Shown piece by piece: positions 34,392-43,077 of a DNA stretch of 64,000 nt. The DNA comes from Achromobacter spanius (GTDB lineage: Bacteria; Pseudomonadota; Gammaproteobacteria; Burkholderiales; Burkholderiaceae_B). The position numbers were made by a program, and so were the translations under genes. The stretch lies in NCBI RefSeq assembly GCF_003994415.1, contig NZ_CP034689.1:1736001-1800000 (forward strand). The letters run 5' to 3'. The notes under the pieces were generated by a model. The model did no database searches. It was given only the letters and a program-made list of their open reading frames with translations, and was not told where the DNA came from. The number at the start of each line of letters is the position of its first letter. Position 1 is the first letter of the stretch.

Positions 34392-35420
34392 ATGGCGTTC
34401 GGGAAAGCGGGTTGGTTGGCCACGCTGGTGGTGGCGGCGGTTTCTCTGACGGCCATGGCGCCGGCTCAAGCTCAGCAAAAACAAACCTTGTTGAATGCGT
34501 CCTACGACCCCACGCGCGAACTCTATCGCGCCATTGATGACGCCTTCATCAAGCAGTACAAGGACAAGGCCAATGTGGACCTGACGATCCGCCAGTCGCA
34601 CGGCGGTTCGGGCCGCCAGGCGCGCTCGGTCATTGATGGGCTGGAAGCCGATGTGGTGACGCTGGCGCTGGCCTATGACATCGATGCCATCGCCGACCGC
34701 GGCTTGATCCCCGCGAACTGGCAGTCGCGCCTGCCGCGGAACAGCTCGCCCTATACCTCGACCATCGTGTTCCTGGTGCGCAAGGGCAACCCCAAAGGCA
34801 TCAAGGACTGGGACGACCTGATCAAGGACGGCGTGCAGGTCATCACCCCCAACCCGAAAACCTCGGGCGGCGCGCGGTGGAACTACCTGGCCGCGTGGGC
34901 CTACGCGCTGGAAAAGAACGGCGGCAGCGAAGATAAGGCGCGCGCCTACGTCAGTGATCTGTTCAAGCACGTACCGGTGCTGGACACCGGCGCACGCGGC
35001 GCCACCACGACCTTCGTGGAACGCGGCGTGGGCGACGTGCTGCTGGCCTGGGAAAACGAAGCCTTCCTGGCGCTTGAAGAACTGGGTCCGGACAAGTTCG
35101 ACATCGTGGTGCCGTCGCTGTCCATTCTGGCTGAACCACCGGTGGCCGTGGTCGACAAGACCGTGGACAAGAAGGGCACGCGGGCCGCCGCCCAGGCCTA
35201 TCTGGAATTCCTGTACACCCCGGCCGCGCAAGAGATCATCGCCAAAAATTACTACCGGCCCATCGACAAGACGGTTGCCGCCAAGTACGAAAGCAAGTTT
35301 CCCAAGCTCAAGCTCGTCACCATCGACGACAAGATCTTCGGCGGCTGGCGCAAGGCGCAGAAGGACCATTTCAGCGATGGCGGCACCTTCGACCAGATCT
35401 ATCTGCCGCAGAAGAAATAA
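34392..35420 (+). CDS. sbp: Periplasmic sulfate-binding protein
   Basis: A 342-residue precursor with a Sec signal peptide (hydrophobic core ATLVVAAVSLTAM, cleavage after AQA near residue 28). The mature domain is of the Sbp/CysP family: LLNASYDPTRELYRAI, IRQSHGGSGRQARSVIDGL (sulfate-coordinating loop) and DVVTLALAYDIDAI, with VITPNPKTSGGARWNYLAAW later. It delivers sulfate to the CysTWA transporter. ATG 34392 has GGAG upstream and gives the signal peptide. It is first in the sulfate operon. Upstream at 34313-34327, AATCA-AATAA-TGATT is a palindrome that might bind a regulator such as CysB/Cbl. Confidence 0.96.
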   Translation: MAFGKAGWLATLVVAAVSLTAMAPAQAQQKQTLLNASYDPTRELYRAIDDAFIKQYKDKANVDLTIRQSHGGSGRQARSVIDGLEADVVTLALAYDIDAIADRGLIPANWQSRLPRNSSPYTSTIVFLVRKGNPKGIKDWDDLIKDGVQVITPNPKTSGGARWNYLAAWAYALEKNGGSEDKARAYVSDLFKHVPVLDTGARGATTTFVERGVGDVLLAWENEAFLALEELGPDKFDIVVPSLSILAEPPVAVVDKTVDKKGTRAAAQAYLEFLYTPAAQEIIAKNYYRPIDKTVAAKYESKFPKLKLVTIDDKIFGGWRKAQKDHFSDGGTFDQIYLPQKK

Positions 35421-35444
35421 CGACAAGGTTCTGGAACGACGGCC

Positions 35445-36335
35445 ATGACGACAGCCTCCAACCCGACAGCGAACGGCGCGCCAGCGCTTTTTGCCGCACG
35501 GCGCAACAGCCCGGGCGTGCTGCCCGGATTCGGTATATCCATGGGGTATGCGGTGCTGTACCTGAGCGTGCTCGTGCTCATTCCCTTGGCCGCGCTGCCC
35601 ATCAAAAGCGCTGAGCTGGGCTGGCACGGTTTCTGGGATACCGTGACGGCGCCCCGGGTGATGGCGTCGTATCAATTGACCTTTGGCGCTTCGCTGCTGG
35701 CGGCGCTGGTGAACCTGGTGTTCGGCTCGGTCGTGGCGTGGGTGCTGGTGCGCTACCGCTTTCCCGGCAAGAAGATTCTGGACGCGCTGGTGGATCTGCC
35801 GTTCGCGTTGCCGACGGCGGTGGCAGGCATCGCCCTGACCGCGCTGTATTCGCAAAAGGGTTGGCTGGGCGGGCCGCTGTCAGAGTGGTTTGGATGGAAG
35901 GTGGCGTTTACGCCGCTGGGTATCGTGATTGCGCTGATCTTCATCGGCGTGCCCTTCGTGGTGCGCACCGTGCAACCCGTGCTGGAAGACGTGGAGCGCG
36001 AGATCGAAGAAGCCGCCGCCAGCCTGGGCGCCAGCCGCTGGCAGACCGTACGCCGCGTGCTGTTGCCCACCATCCTGCCGGCCTTGCTGACGGGCTTTGC
36101 GCTGGCGTTCGCGCGGGCGGTTGGGGAATACGGGTCGGTGGTGTTCATCGCCGGCAACATGCCCATGGTGTCCGAGATCACGCCGCTGTTGATCATTTCC
36201 AAGCTTGAGCAGTTCGACTACGCGGGTGCTGCCGCCATCGCCACCGTGATGCTGGTGTTGTCCTTTGTCATGCTGCTGGTCATCAACCTGCTGCAAGGCT
36301 GGCAAGCCCGCCGCAACCTCGGGAGGCTGGCATGA
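35445..36335 (+). CDS. cysT: Sulfate ABC transporter permease CysT
   Basis: A 296-residue inner-membrane permease with six TM segments and the EAA loop EIEEAAASLGASRWQTVRRVLLP that contacts the ATPase. PGFGISMGYAVLYLSVLVLIP is the CysT-type first TM. It pairs with CysW to form the channel. It lies 24 bp after sbp and overlaps cysW by 4 bp (ATGA). Confidence 0.95.
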   Translation: MTTASNPTANGAPALFAARRNSPGVLPGFGISMGYAVLYLSVLVLIPLAALPIKSAELGWHGFWDTVTAPRVMASYQLTFGASLLAALVNLVFGSVVAWVLVRYRFPGKKILDALVDLPFALPTAVAGIALTALYSQKGWLGGPLSEWFGWKVAFTPLGIVIALIFIGVPFVVRTVQPVLEDVEREIEEAAASLGASRWQTVRRVLLPTILPALLTGFALAFARAVGEYGSVVFIAGNMPMVSEITPLLIISKLEQFDYAGAAAIATVMLVLSFVMLLVINLLQGWQARRNLGRLA

Positions 36336-37234
36336 GCGCAGCGGATCGTCCTGCCCATTTGACCGAACCACGCTGGGTGCGCGGGATCCTGTTGTTCATT
36401 GCGTTGTCGTTCCTGACGCTGTTCTTGCTGGTGCCGCTGGCGGCGGTGTTTGCCGAGGCGTTCAAGAAGGGCTGGCAGCTTTATCTGGCCGCCATCGTCG
36501 AACCCGATGCGTGGTCTGCCATCCGGCTGACCTTGCTGGTGGCCGCGATTGCGCTGCCGGCGAACCTGGTGTTCGGCGTGGCCGCCGCGTGGGCCATCAC
36601 CAAGTTTCAGTTTCGCGGCAAGCAGTTCCTGATCACGCTGATTGATCTGCCGTTTTCCGTATCGCCCGTGGTGGCGGGGCTGGTCTTCATCCTGCTGTTC
36701 GGTACGCAAGGGTGGATGGGCGCTTGGCTGCAGGACCACGATTGGAAGATCGTCTATGCCGTGCCCGGCATCGTCCTGGCGACCTTGTTCGTGACTTTTC
36801 CCTTTGTTGCGCGCGAACTGATTCCGTTGATGCAGGCGCAAGGCAGCGAAGAAGAACAGGCCGCGTTGACGCTGGGCGCCAGCGGCTGGCAGATCTTCTG
36901 GCGGGTGACGCTGCCCAACATCAAGTGGGGGCTGCTGTACGGCGCCATCCTGTGCAATGCGCGAGCCATGGGCGAGTTCGGCGCGGTGTCGGTGGTGTCG
37001 GGGCAGATTCGTGGGCTGACCAACACCATGACCCTGCACGTCGAGATTCTCTACAACGAATACCAGTATTCCGCGGCGTTCGCCGTGGCATCCTTGCTGG
37101 CCTTGCTGGCGCTGGTGACGCTGGTGGCGAAGAACGTGGTCGAGTGGCGCAACGCCCGATTCCTGCGGGCCGCCGACCTGCCCGTCGAGTATCCCGGGCC
37201 GGCGACGGCAAGCCTCAAGCCGGCTGCGGCGTAA
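36332..37234 (+). CDS. cysW: Sulfate ABC transporter permease CysW
   Basis: A 300-residue permease, the second half of the sulfate channel, with six TM segments and the EAA loop EEEQAALTLGASGWQIFWRVTLP. FGVAAAWAITKFQFRGKQFL and the MGEFGAVSVVSGQIRG segment are CysW signatures. Its start overlaps the cysT stop. cysA follows after 27 bp. Confidence 0.95.
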   Translation: MSAADRPAHLTEPRWVRGILLFIALSFLTLFLLVPLAAVFAEAFKKGWQLYLAAIVEPDAWSAIRLTLLVAAIALPANLVFGVAAAWAITKFQFRGKQFLITLIDLPFSVSPVVAGLVFILLFGTQGWMGAWLQDHDWKIVYAVPGIVLATLFVTFPFVARELIPLMQAQGSEEEQAALTLGASGWQIFWRVTLPNIKWGLLYGAILCNARAMGEFGAVSVVSGQIRGLTNTMTLHVEILYNEYQYSAAFAVASLLALLALVTLVAKNVVEWRNARFLRAADLPVEYPGPATASLKPAAA

Positions 37235-37261
37235 CGCGCGGCGGCTAAGACGGAGACAAGC

Positions 37262-38326
37262 ATGAGTATTGAAGTTCGCAATTTATCCAAGCGGTTCGGG
37301 CAATTCCGCGCGCTGAACGACGTGTCACTGCATATTGAAACTGGCGAACTGGTGGCGTTGCTGGGGCCTTCGGGCTGTGGCAAGACGACGCTGCTGCGCA
37401 TCATCGCGGGCCTGGAAGCCCCCGATACCGGCAGCGTGCTGTTCGCGGGCGAAGACGCGACCGCCGTCGACGTGCGTCGGCGTCAGGTGGGATTCGTGTT
37501 CCAGCACTACGCGCTGTTCAAGCATATGACGGTGTTCGAAAACGTTGCCTTCGGGCTGCGCGTGAAGCATCGGTCGCAGCGCCCTTCCGAAGATCAGATC
37601 CAGCGCAAAGTGCATGACCTGCTGACGCTGGTGCAACTGGACTGGCTCGCGGACCGCTATCCGGCGCAGTTGTCGGGTGGGCAGCGCCAGCGCATCGCCC
37701 TGGCGCGCGCGCTGGCCGTGGAGCCCAGGGTGCTGCTGTTGGACGAACCCTTCGGGGCGCTGGACGCCAAGGTGCGCAAGGAACTGCGCCGCTGGCTGCG
37801 GCGCCTGCATGACGAGCTGAACGTGGCCAGCGTGTTCGTGACGCATGACCAGGAAGAAGCGCTTGAAGTCGCCGACCGCGTGGTGCTGATGAACGCGGGC
37901 CGTATCGAACAGGTAGGCACGCCGCGCGAAGTCTGGGAAGCGCCGGCGACGCCGTTCGTATACGGATTTCTGGGTGATGTGAACCAACTGCAGGGCGTGG
38001 CTACGCGCGGTATCTGGGAAGGGGCCGGACTGTCCTTGCCCGCGCCCGACCTGGCGCAAGCCGAGGCGCGGCGCGCCACCGCGTATGTGCGTCCGCATGA
38101 GTTCGAGATCGAGCGTTATCGGGCGGGTGGCGAGGGCATTGCCGTGCGCTTGTCGCACGCTTATCTGGCGGGCCCCAGCGCGTATCTGGAACTGGCGCGC
38201 CAGGATTCCGACGCCATCATCGAAGCGGAAGTGCCCGAGCATCTGTACCGGCAGATGGATCTGCGCGATGGCGATACCTTGTTGGCGCGTCCCCGGCGCG
38301 CCCAGATTTTTGCGGTGCAAGCATGA
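37262..38326 (+). CDS. cysA: Sulfate/thiosulfate import ATP-binding protein CysA
   Basis: A 354-residue ABC ATPase: Walker A GPSGCGKTT, Q-loop FVFQHYALFKHMTV, signature LSGGQRQRIALARAL, Walker B VLLLDEPFGALD, and the switch His in VFVTHDQEE. The last about 115 residues form the TOBE-type regulatory domain of CysA. It drives sulfate uptake through CysTW. The stop overlaps the cysH start by 4 bp, so uptake and reduction are translationally coupled. Confidence 0.97.
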   Translation: MSIEVRNLSKRFGQFRALNDVSLHIETGELVALLGPSGCGKTTLLRIIAGLEAPDTGSVLFAGEDATAVDVRRRQVGFVFQHYALFKHMTVFENVAFGLRVKHRSQRPSEDQIQRKVHDLLTLVQLDWLADRYPAQLSGGQRQRIALARALAVEPRVLLLDEPFGALDAKVRKELRRWLRRLHDELNVASVFVTHDQEEALEVADRVVLMNAGRIEQVGTPREVWEAPATPFVYGFLGDVNQLQGVATRGIWEGAGLSLPAPDLAQAEARRATAYVRPHEFEIERYRAGGEGIAVRLSHAYLAGPSAYLELARQDSDAIIEAEVPEHLYRQMDLRDGDTLLARPRRAQIFAVQA

Positions 38327-39069
38327 CGACTATTGCTGATCTTTCTTCCCTTCTGGACGCGGGGCTGGCCGCGCGCTGGAACACCTTGACCGAGCGTCTG
38401 GCCGACGTCCAGCGGCGCTATCCCGACGCCGCGCTGGCCTCGTCGCTGGCGGCCGAAGACATGTTGCTGACGCACGCCATCTATGACTCGGGCCTGGACC
38501 TGGAAGTGTTCACGCTGGACACCGGCCGCCTGCATGCCGAAACGCTGGGCGTGCTGGACGCCGTGCGCGCGCGCTATGGGCGCGATGTCACGGTGTACCG
38601 GCCGGATGCGGCGGCGGTGGAACAGCACGTTGCGGCGCATGGTGCATATGCGTTCTATGAAAGCGTTGACCTGCGCAAAGCCTGTTGCCAGATCCGCAAG
38701 GTCGAGCCGCTCAAGCACGCGCTGGCCGGGCGCGGCGCCTGGATTACCGGGCAGCGCCGCCAGCAGTCCACCACCCGTGGCGAATTGCCGCTGGAAGAGC
38801 AGGACCCGGTGTTCGGCCTCTACAAGTTCAACCCGCTGGCCGAATGGACCGAGAACGAGGTCTGGGCCGTGATCCGCGCGCTGGGCATTCCCTACAACCC
38901 CTTGCACGACCAGGGCTATCCGTCCATCGGCTGCGAACCCTGTACGCGCGCCATCCGGCCGGGCGAGGACGTGCGCGCGGGGCGTTGGTGGTGGGAGTCG
39001 TCGGACTCCAAGGAATGCGGCCTGCATGCGGGTAACCGCGTCATCGGCATCGTGGCGCGCGGCGAGTGA
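38323..39069 (+). CDS. cysH: Adenylyl-sulfate (APS) reductase, iron-sulfur type
   Basis: A 248-residue CysH-fold reductase. The catalytic cysteine is in ECGLH near the C-terminus. Two further cysteine pairs, CC in KACCQIRKVEPL and CEPC, are the [4Fe-4S] ligands found in APS reductases and absent from enterobacterial PAPS reductase. This predicts direct reduction of APS to sulfite with thioredoxin. It agrees with the absence of an APS kinase domain in CysN. The start overlaps cysA. cysD follows after 41 bp. Confidence 0.94.
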   Translation: MTTIADLSSLLDAGLAARWNTLTERLADVQRRYPDAALASSLAAEDMLLTHAIYDSGLDLEVFTLDTGRLHAETLGVLDAVRARYGRDVTVYRPDAAAVEQHVAAHGAYAFYESVDLRKACCQIRKVEPLKHALAGRGAWITGQRRQQSTTRGELPLEEQDPVFGLYKFNPLAEWTENEVWAVIRALGIPYNPLHDQGYPSIGCEPCTRAIRPGEDVRAGRWWWESSDSKECGLHAGNRVIGIVARGE

Positions 39070-39110
39070 CGCCATCCATGAATTCACAATCTGTTTTAGG
39101 GGAATAACCT

Positions 39111-40019
39111 ATGTCCGCTGTGATCCAACGCAGCCACCTGGATTGGCTGGAATCCGAAGCCATCTTCATCATGCGCGAGGTAGCCGCCGAAAGCGAAAAG
39201 CCCGTGCTGCTGTTCTCGGGCGGCAAAGATTCGGTGGTGCTGCTGCGCCTGGCCGAAAAGGCCTTTCGCCCCGGGCGCTTCCCGTTCCCGCTCATGCACA
39301 TCGATACCGGCCACAACTTCGATGAAGTCATCGCCTTTCGCGACCAACGCGCCGCGGAACTGGGCGAGGAACTGATCGTGCGCAGTGTTGAAGATTCCAT
39401 CACGCGCGGCAGCGTGGTGTTGCGCCGCGAAACGGATTCGCGCAACGCGGCTCAGGCGGTGACGCTGCTGGAAGCGATCGAGGAATTCGGCTTTGACGCC
39501 TGCATCGGCGGCGCGCGGCGCGACGAAGAAAAGGCGCGTGCCAAGGAACGCATCTTTTCGTTCCGCGACGAGTTCGGCCAATGGGATCCCAAGGCCCAGC
39601 GGCCCGAACTGTGGAACCTGTTCAACACCCGCGTGCATCGGGGCGAAAACATGCGCGTGTTCCCGATCTCGAACTGGACCGAGCTGGACGTCTGGCAATA
39701 CATCCAGCGCGAGCAATTGGCGCTGCCGTCCATCTACTACAGCCACGAGCGAGAGGTGGTGCGCAGGAAGGGCCTGCTGGTGCCCGTGACCCGCCTGACG
39801 CCGCCGCAAGATGGCGAACAAGTCGAGCGCTTGCCGGTGCGTTTCCGCACAGTGGGCGATATTTCCTGCACCTGCCCGGTGGCTTCTGATGCCGCCGACA
39901 CCTACTCCATCATCGCCGAGACGGCAGTGACCGACATCACCGAGCGCGGCGCCACGCGCATGGACGACCAGACTTCCGAGGCCTCGATGGAGCGCCGCAA
40001 GAAGGAAGGCTATTTCTGA
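39111..40019 (+). CDS. cysD: Sulfate adenylyltransferase subunit 2
   Basis: A 302-residue ATP-PPi synthetase subunit that adenylates sulfate to APS. The PP-loop is LLFSGGKDSVVLLRLAEKAF. The family stretches HIDTGHNFDEVI, GGARRDEEKARAKER and FNTRVHRGENMRVFPISNWTELD (split around the conserved Arg) are intact. GRFPFPLMHIDTGHN and the C-terminal ERRKKEGYF match CysD. It works with the GTPase CysN. Its TGA is followed at once by an in-frame ATG of the cysN frame. Confidence 0.97.
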   Translation: MSAVIQRSHLDWLESEAIFIMREVAAESEKPVLLFSGGKDSVVLLRLAEKAFRPGRFPFPLMHIDTGHNFDEVIAFRDQRAAELGEELIVRSVEDSITRGSVVLRRETDSRNAAQAVTLLEAIEEFGFDACIGGARRDEEKARAKERIFSFRDEFGQWDPKAQRPELWNLFNTRVHRGENMRVFPISNWTELDVWQYIQREQLALPSIYYSHEREVVRRKGLLVPVTRLTPPQDGEQVERLPVRFRTVGDISCTCPVASDAADTYSIIAETAVTDITERGATRMDDQTSEASMERRKKEGYF

Positions 40020-40058
40020 ATGCACAACGCCGGCTGCGGCTGGCGGCAGGGGACGCAC

Positions 40059-41357
40059 ATGAATGCACTGAACGATTCTTTTCTTTCCGGCGCCGGCACG
40101 GGCGTGTTGCGCTTGATCACGGCGGGGTCCGTCGATGACGGCAAGTCCACCTTGATCGGCCGTTTGCTCTACGACAGCAAGGGCGTGTTTGCCGACCAGC
40201 TGGACGCCATCTCGCGCGCCAAGCACAAGCGGGTCGCGGGCGACGGCATCGACTTTTCGCTGCTGACCGACGGCCTGGAAGCCGAACGCGAGCAGGGCAT
40301 CACCATCGACGTGGCCTATCGCTATTTCTCCACGCCCGCGCGCAAATTCATCATTGCCGACGCGCCCGGCCACGAGCAGTACACCCGCAATATGGTGACG
40401 GGCGCATCGACGGCGGATGTGGCGGTGATACTCATCGACGCCACGCGCGCGGCCGACGGCAAGCTGTTGCCGCAGACCAAGCGGCACAGCACGATCGCGC
40501 GGCTGCTGGGCATCCGCCACATTGTGGTGGCCGTGAACAAGATGGACCTGGTGGATTGGGATCAGGCCGTGTTCGACCGCATCCGCGATGCGTATGCGGA
40601 CCTGGCCACCAAACTGGGCATTGCGCATTTCGATGTGCTGCCGCTGTCGGCGCTCAATGGCGACAACGTGGTGACGCTGTCGCCCAAGACGCCGTGGTAC
40701 GAAGGCCAGCCCTTGTTGGCGTTGCTGGAATCGCTGGACCTGGCCAGCGACGGGCGCGCGTTGCCGTTGCGCTTTCCGGTGCAATGGGTGGCGCGGCACG
40801 GCGGCGATCAGAAGGAAGACTTTCGCGGCTACGCGGGGCGCGTGGCCAGCGGCGTGCTGCGCGCGGGCGATGCGGTCACCGTGCAGCCGTCGGGCGTGAC
40901 GGCGGTGGTTCGCGAGGTGCGCGTGTTTGACCGCGTGTTGGATGAGGCGGTGGCCGGCGATTCCGTCACGTTGGTGTTGGACCGTGATGTGGACGTGTCG
41001 CGTGGCGACGTGATCGTGCACACGGCCGCGCCCGCGCAAGTGACGCGTGAGTTCGAGGCCGAGCTCTGCTGGCTGGATGCGCAAGCCTTGAATCCGGCGC
41101 GCAAGTATCTGTTGAAGTCGGGCACGCGCCTGACGTCGGCGAAGATCCGCGCGGTGCTCTCGCATCGCGACATCCACGAATTGCAGGAAGTGGAAAACAC
41201 CGAAGGCACCTTGCAGATGAACGACATTGGTCGCGTGACTTTCACCACGCGCGAGGCCTTGGCGGTGGATCGTTATGCGGATGTTCCGGCCACGGGCGCC
41301 TTTATTTTGATCGACGAAGCCACACATCAGACGGCGGCGGCGGGCATGTTGCGTTAA
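40059..41357 (+). CDS. cysN: Sulfate adenylyltransferase subunit 1 (GTPase)
   Basis: A 432-residue translation-factor-type GTPase that powers CysD. The P-loop is ITAGSVDDGKSTLIGRLL, G2 is REQGITIDVAYRYF, G3 is DAPGHEQYTRNM and G4 is NKMDLVDW. Beta-barrel domains II and III follow. There is no C-terminal CysC kinase fusion, as expected if APS is reduced directly. ATG 40059 is preferred because AGGGGA precedes it and the product starts MNALNDS. ATG 40020, immediately after the cysD stop, is in frame and would add 13 residues. It is the last gene of the operon. Confidence 0.95.
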   Translation: MNALNDSFLSGAGTGVLRLITAGSVDDGKSTLIGRLLYDSKGVFADQLDAISRAKHKRVAGDGIDFSLLTDGLEAEREQGITIDVAYRYFSTPARKFIIADAPGHEQYTRNMVTGASTADVAVILIDATRAADGKLLPQTKRHSTIARLLGIRHIVVAVNKMDLVDWDQAVFDRIRDAYADLATKLGIAHFDVLPLSALNGDNVVTLSPKTPWYEGQPLLALLESLDLASDGRALPLRFPVQWVARHGGDQKEDFRGYAGRVASGVLRAGDAVTVQPSGVTAVVREVRVFDRVLDEAVAGDSVTLVLDRDVDVSRGDVIVHTAAPAQVTREFEAELCWLDAQALNPARKYLLKSGTRLTSAKIRAVLSHRDIHELQEVENTEGTLQMNDIGRVTFTTREALAVDRYADVPATGAFILIDEATHQTAAAGMLR

Positions 41358-41366
41358 TGCCTGTCT

Positions 41367-41402
41367 GGGCCGAAAAACAACGTATTTTCGGTCCGATTTT
41401 TG
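41367..41402 (+). terminator. Terminator after cysN
   Basis: Stem GGGCCGAAAA/TTTTCGGTCC (one mismatch) with an 8-nt loop at 41367-41394, followed by GATTTTTG. Confidence 0.7.
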
Positions 41403-41533
41403 CTGTTGTATTTCTTCCAAACCCAATGCCGGTGCGGGTTTCCAGGCGATATCGCCTGGTGAAATCGATTTGTTCAGACGCGCTTGGCGTCTTGCGGTAA
41501 AGTGGGGCTGTCTTACGAAAAGGCTTTTGGTGC

Positions 41534-41562
41534 TTGTCAAAACCACTGTGTTTTTGTACAGT
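41534..41562 (+). promoter_or_regulatory. Promoter overlapped by a LexA-like SOS box
   Basis: TTGTCA (41534-41539), a 17-bp spacer and TACAGT (41557-41562) form a good sigma-70 promoter. The 16-mer CTGTGTTTTTGTACAG (41546-41561) matches the CTGT-N8-ACAG LexA box of beta- and gammaproteobacteria exactly at all eight defined positions. It covers the spacer and -10, so bound LexA would block RNA polymerase. The predicted start of transcription coincides with the ATG at 41570. Confidence 0.65.
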
Positions 41563-41569
41563 AGTTTTT

Positions 41570-43015
41570 ATGGCACGCACCGATCATTCTTTTCTCGCCG
41601 GTTCTGGGTCCCCGGCTGCCGCCCCCGCCGCCTTGCGCGGTCGGGGTGCGGTTACTAATGTTCGGCATCGCTTTCAGCGCGATGACCGTGTGCAGGTCGA
41701 TGACGGCTGGTCCGGTTCCGGTCTGCCAGCGGATTTCGTCGAATCCGTCCCTGATAATTTCTCCGACAACTCTCCCGAAAGCACGTCCGACCATTCGGCC
41801 CCTGGCGCTAGCTCTCCGCGCGGCGCGACGGTCATTCCCATCGTGCCCGATACGCGCCTTGAGCCGCCCGTTCCCAAGACGACAGTTATCGCGGAAGAAG
41901 CCCGCAAGATGCTGTCGCGCAATGATTCACCCGATATCCCCTTTGATGTTGCCGTGAACCCTTACCGGGGTTGCGAGCACGGTTGCGTGTATTGCTACGC
42001 CCGGCCCACGCATTCCTACCTGGGCATGTCGCCCGGGCTGGATTTTGAAACCCGCCTGGTCGCCAAGGCTAACGCCGTCGAGGCCTTGCGCGCAGAACTC
42101 GCGCGCCCCGGCTACAAGCCATCGCCCATCAATATCGGCTCGGCCACCGATGCCTATCAGCCCATCGAACGCGACTGGCGCCTGACGCGCGGCATGCTGG
42201 AACTGATGCTGGAAACCCGGCATCCCGTAACCATCGTGACCAAGAACGCGTTGGTGGCGCGTGACCTGGACCTGCTGGCGGCGTTGGCTGAACAGAATCT
42301 GGTGGTGGTCTATATCAGCATCACCACGCTGGACGCCGGTATGGCCCGCACGCTGGAGCCGCGCGCCGCGGCGCCCTGGCGGCGGCTGGAAGCCGTGCGC
42401 AGCCTGACGGATGCGGGCGTGCCGGTGGGCGTGCTGGTGGCGCCGGTCATCCCCTTCATCAACGACGAATCCATGGAACACATCCTCCAGGAGTCCAAGG
42501 CGGCCGGCGCGCATTACGCCAGCTATACCGTCTTGCGCCTGCCCTGGGAGGTCAAGACCTTGTTCGAAGACTGGCTCAACGCCCATTACCCCGACCGCGC
42601 CCAGCGCGTCTTGCACCGCATAGAAGACCTGCGCAATGGCCGCCGCAATGACCCGAACTTCGGTTCGCGGATGCGGGGCACCGGCATCTGGGCAGACCTG
42701 CTGCGTCAGCGCTTTGCCGTCGCCACCCGCAAGCTGGGGCTGAACCGCCACCGTCTGGCGCTGGATTGCGATCGCTTCCAGCCCCCGGTGATGGCAGGCG
42801 CTACGCCATCGCTGTTTGCGGCCGGCGTTGCGGCTGCCTCGGGCGGTGCATTTACTGGCGGCACATCTTCTTCCGATTTCCTATCCCCGGTTGGCGCGCA
42901 AGCGTCTTCAGGGGTCCCCCATTCTGGCGGGTTGCCCGCAGTCAGCGGCGCCTATGGGCGCGGCGAACGCCAATTGCGCGCGTTGGCGGCTGGCCAGTTG
43001 TCGCTGTTCGATTGA
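41570..43015 (+). CDS. PA0069-family radical SAM protein (SplB/COG1533-like)
   Basis: A 481-residue radical SAM protein. The cluster motif is CEHGCVYC (Cys135, Cys139, Cys142), in a VNPYRGCEHGCVYCYARPTH context typical of COG1533, the group that includes spore photoproduct lyase SplB. The SAM-binding barrel follows with INIGSATDAYQPIERDWRLT and ISITTLDAGMARTLEPRAA. The first 90 and last about 65 residues are low-complexity and probably disordered. A LexA-like box covers its promoter, which suggests a DNA-damage role; the reaction is unknown. ATG 41570 has no Shine-Dalgarno and sits at the expected transcription start. Confidence 0.9.
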   Translation: MARTDHSFLAGSGSPAAAPAALRGRGAVTNVRHRFQRDDRVQVDDGWSGSGLPADFVESVPDNFSDNSPESTSDHSAPGASSPRGATVIPIVPDTRLEPPVPKTTVIAEEARKMLSRNDSPDIPFDVAVNPYRGCEHGCVYCYARPTHSYLGMSPGLDFETRLVAKANAVEALRAELARPGYKPSPINIGSATDAYQPIERDWRLTRGMLELMLETRHPVTIVTKNALVARDLDLLAALAEQNLVVVYISITTLDAGMARTLEPRAAAPWRRLEAVRSLTDAGVPVGVLVAPVIPFINDESMEHILQESKAAGAHYASYTVLRLPWEVKTLFEDWLNAHYPDRAQRVLHRIEDLRNGRRNDPNFGSRMRGTGIWADLLRQRFAVATRKLGLNRHRLALDCDRFQPPVMAGATPSLFAAGVAAASGGAFTGGTSSSDFLSPVGAQASSGVPHSGGLPAVSGAYGRGERQLRALAAGQLSLFD

Positions 43016-43077
43016 TCGCGGCTCGTCGCCGTGTCGGCCGCCATGGCGGCGTGGAATTATTTCTTCAAGGAGTTCTT

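Noticed and set aside
39096..41546. An 816-codon minus-strand frame opposite cysD and cysN
   Set aside because: Composition is that of an antisense shadow; cysD and cysN are certain on the plus strand.
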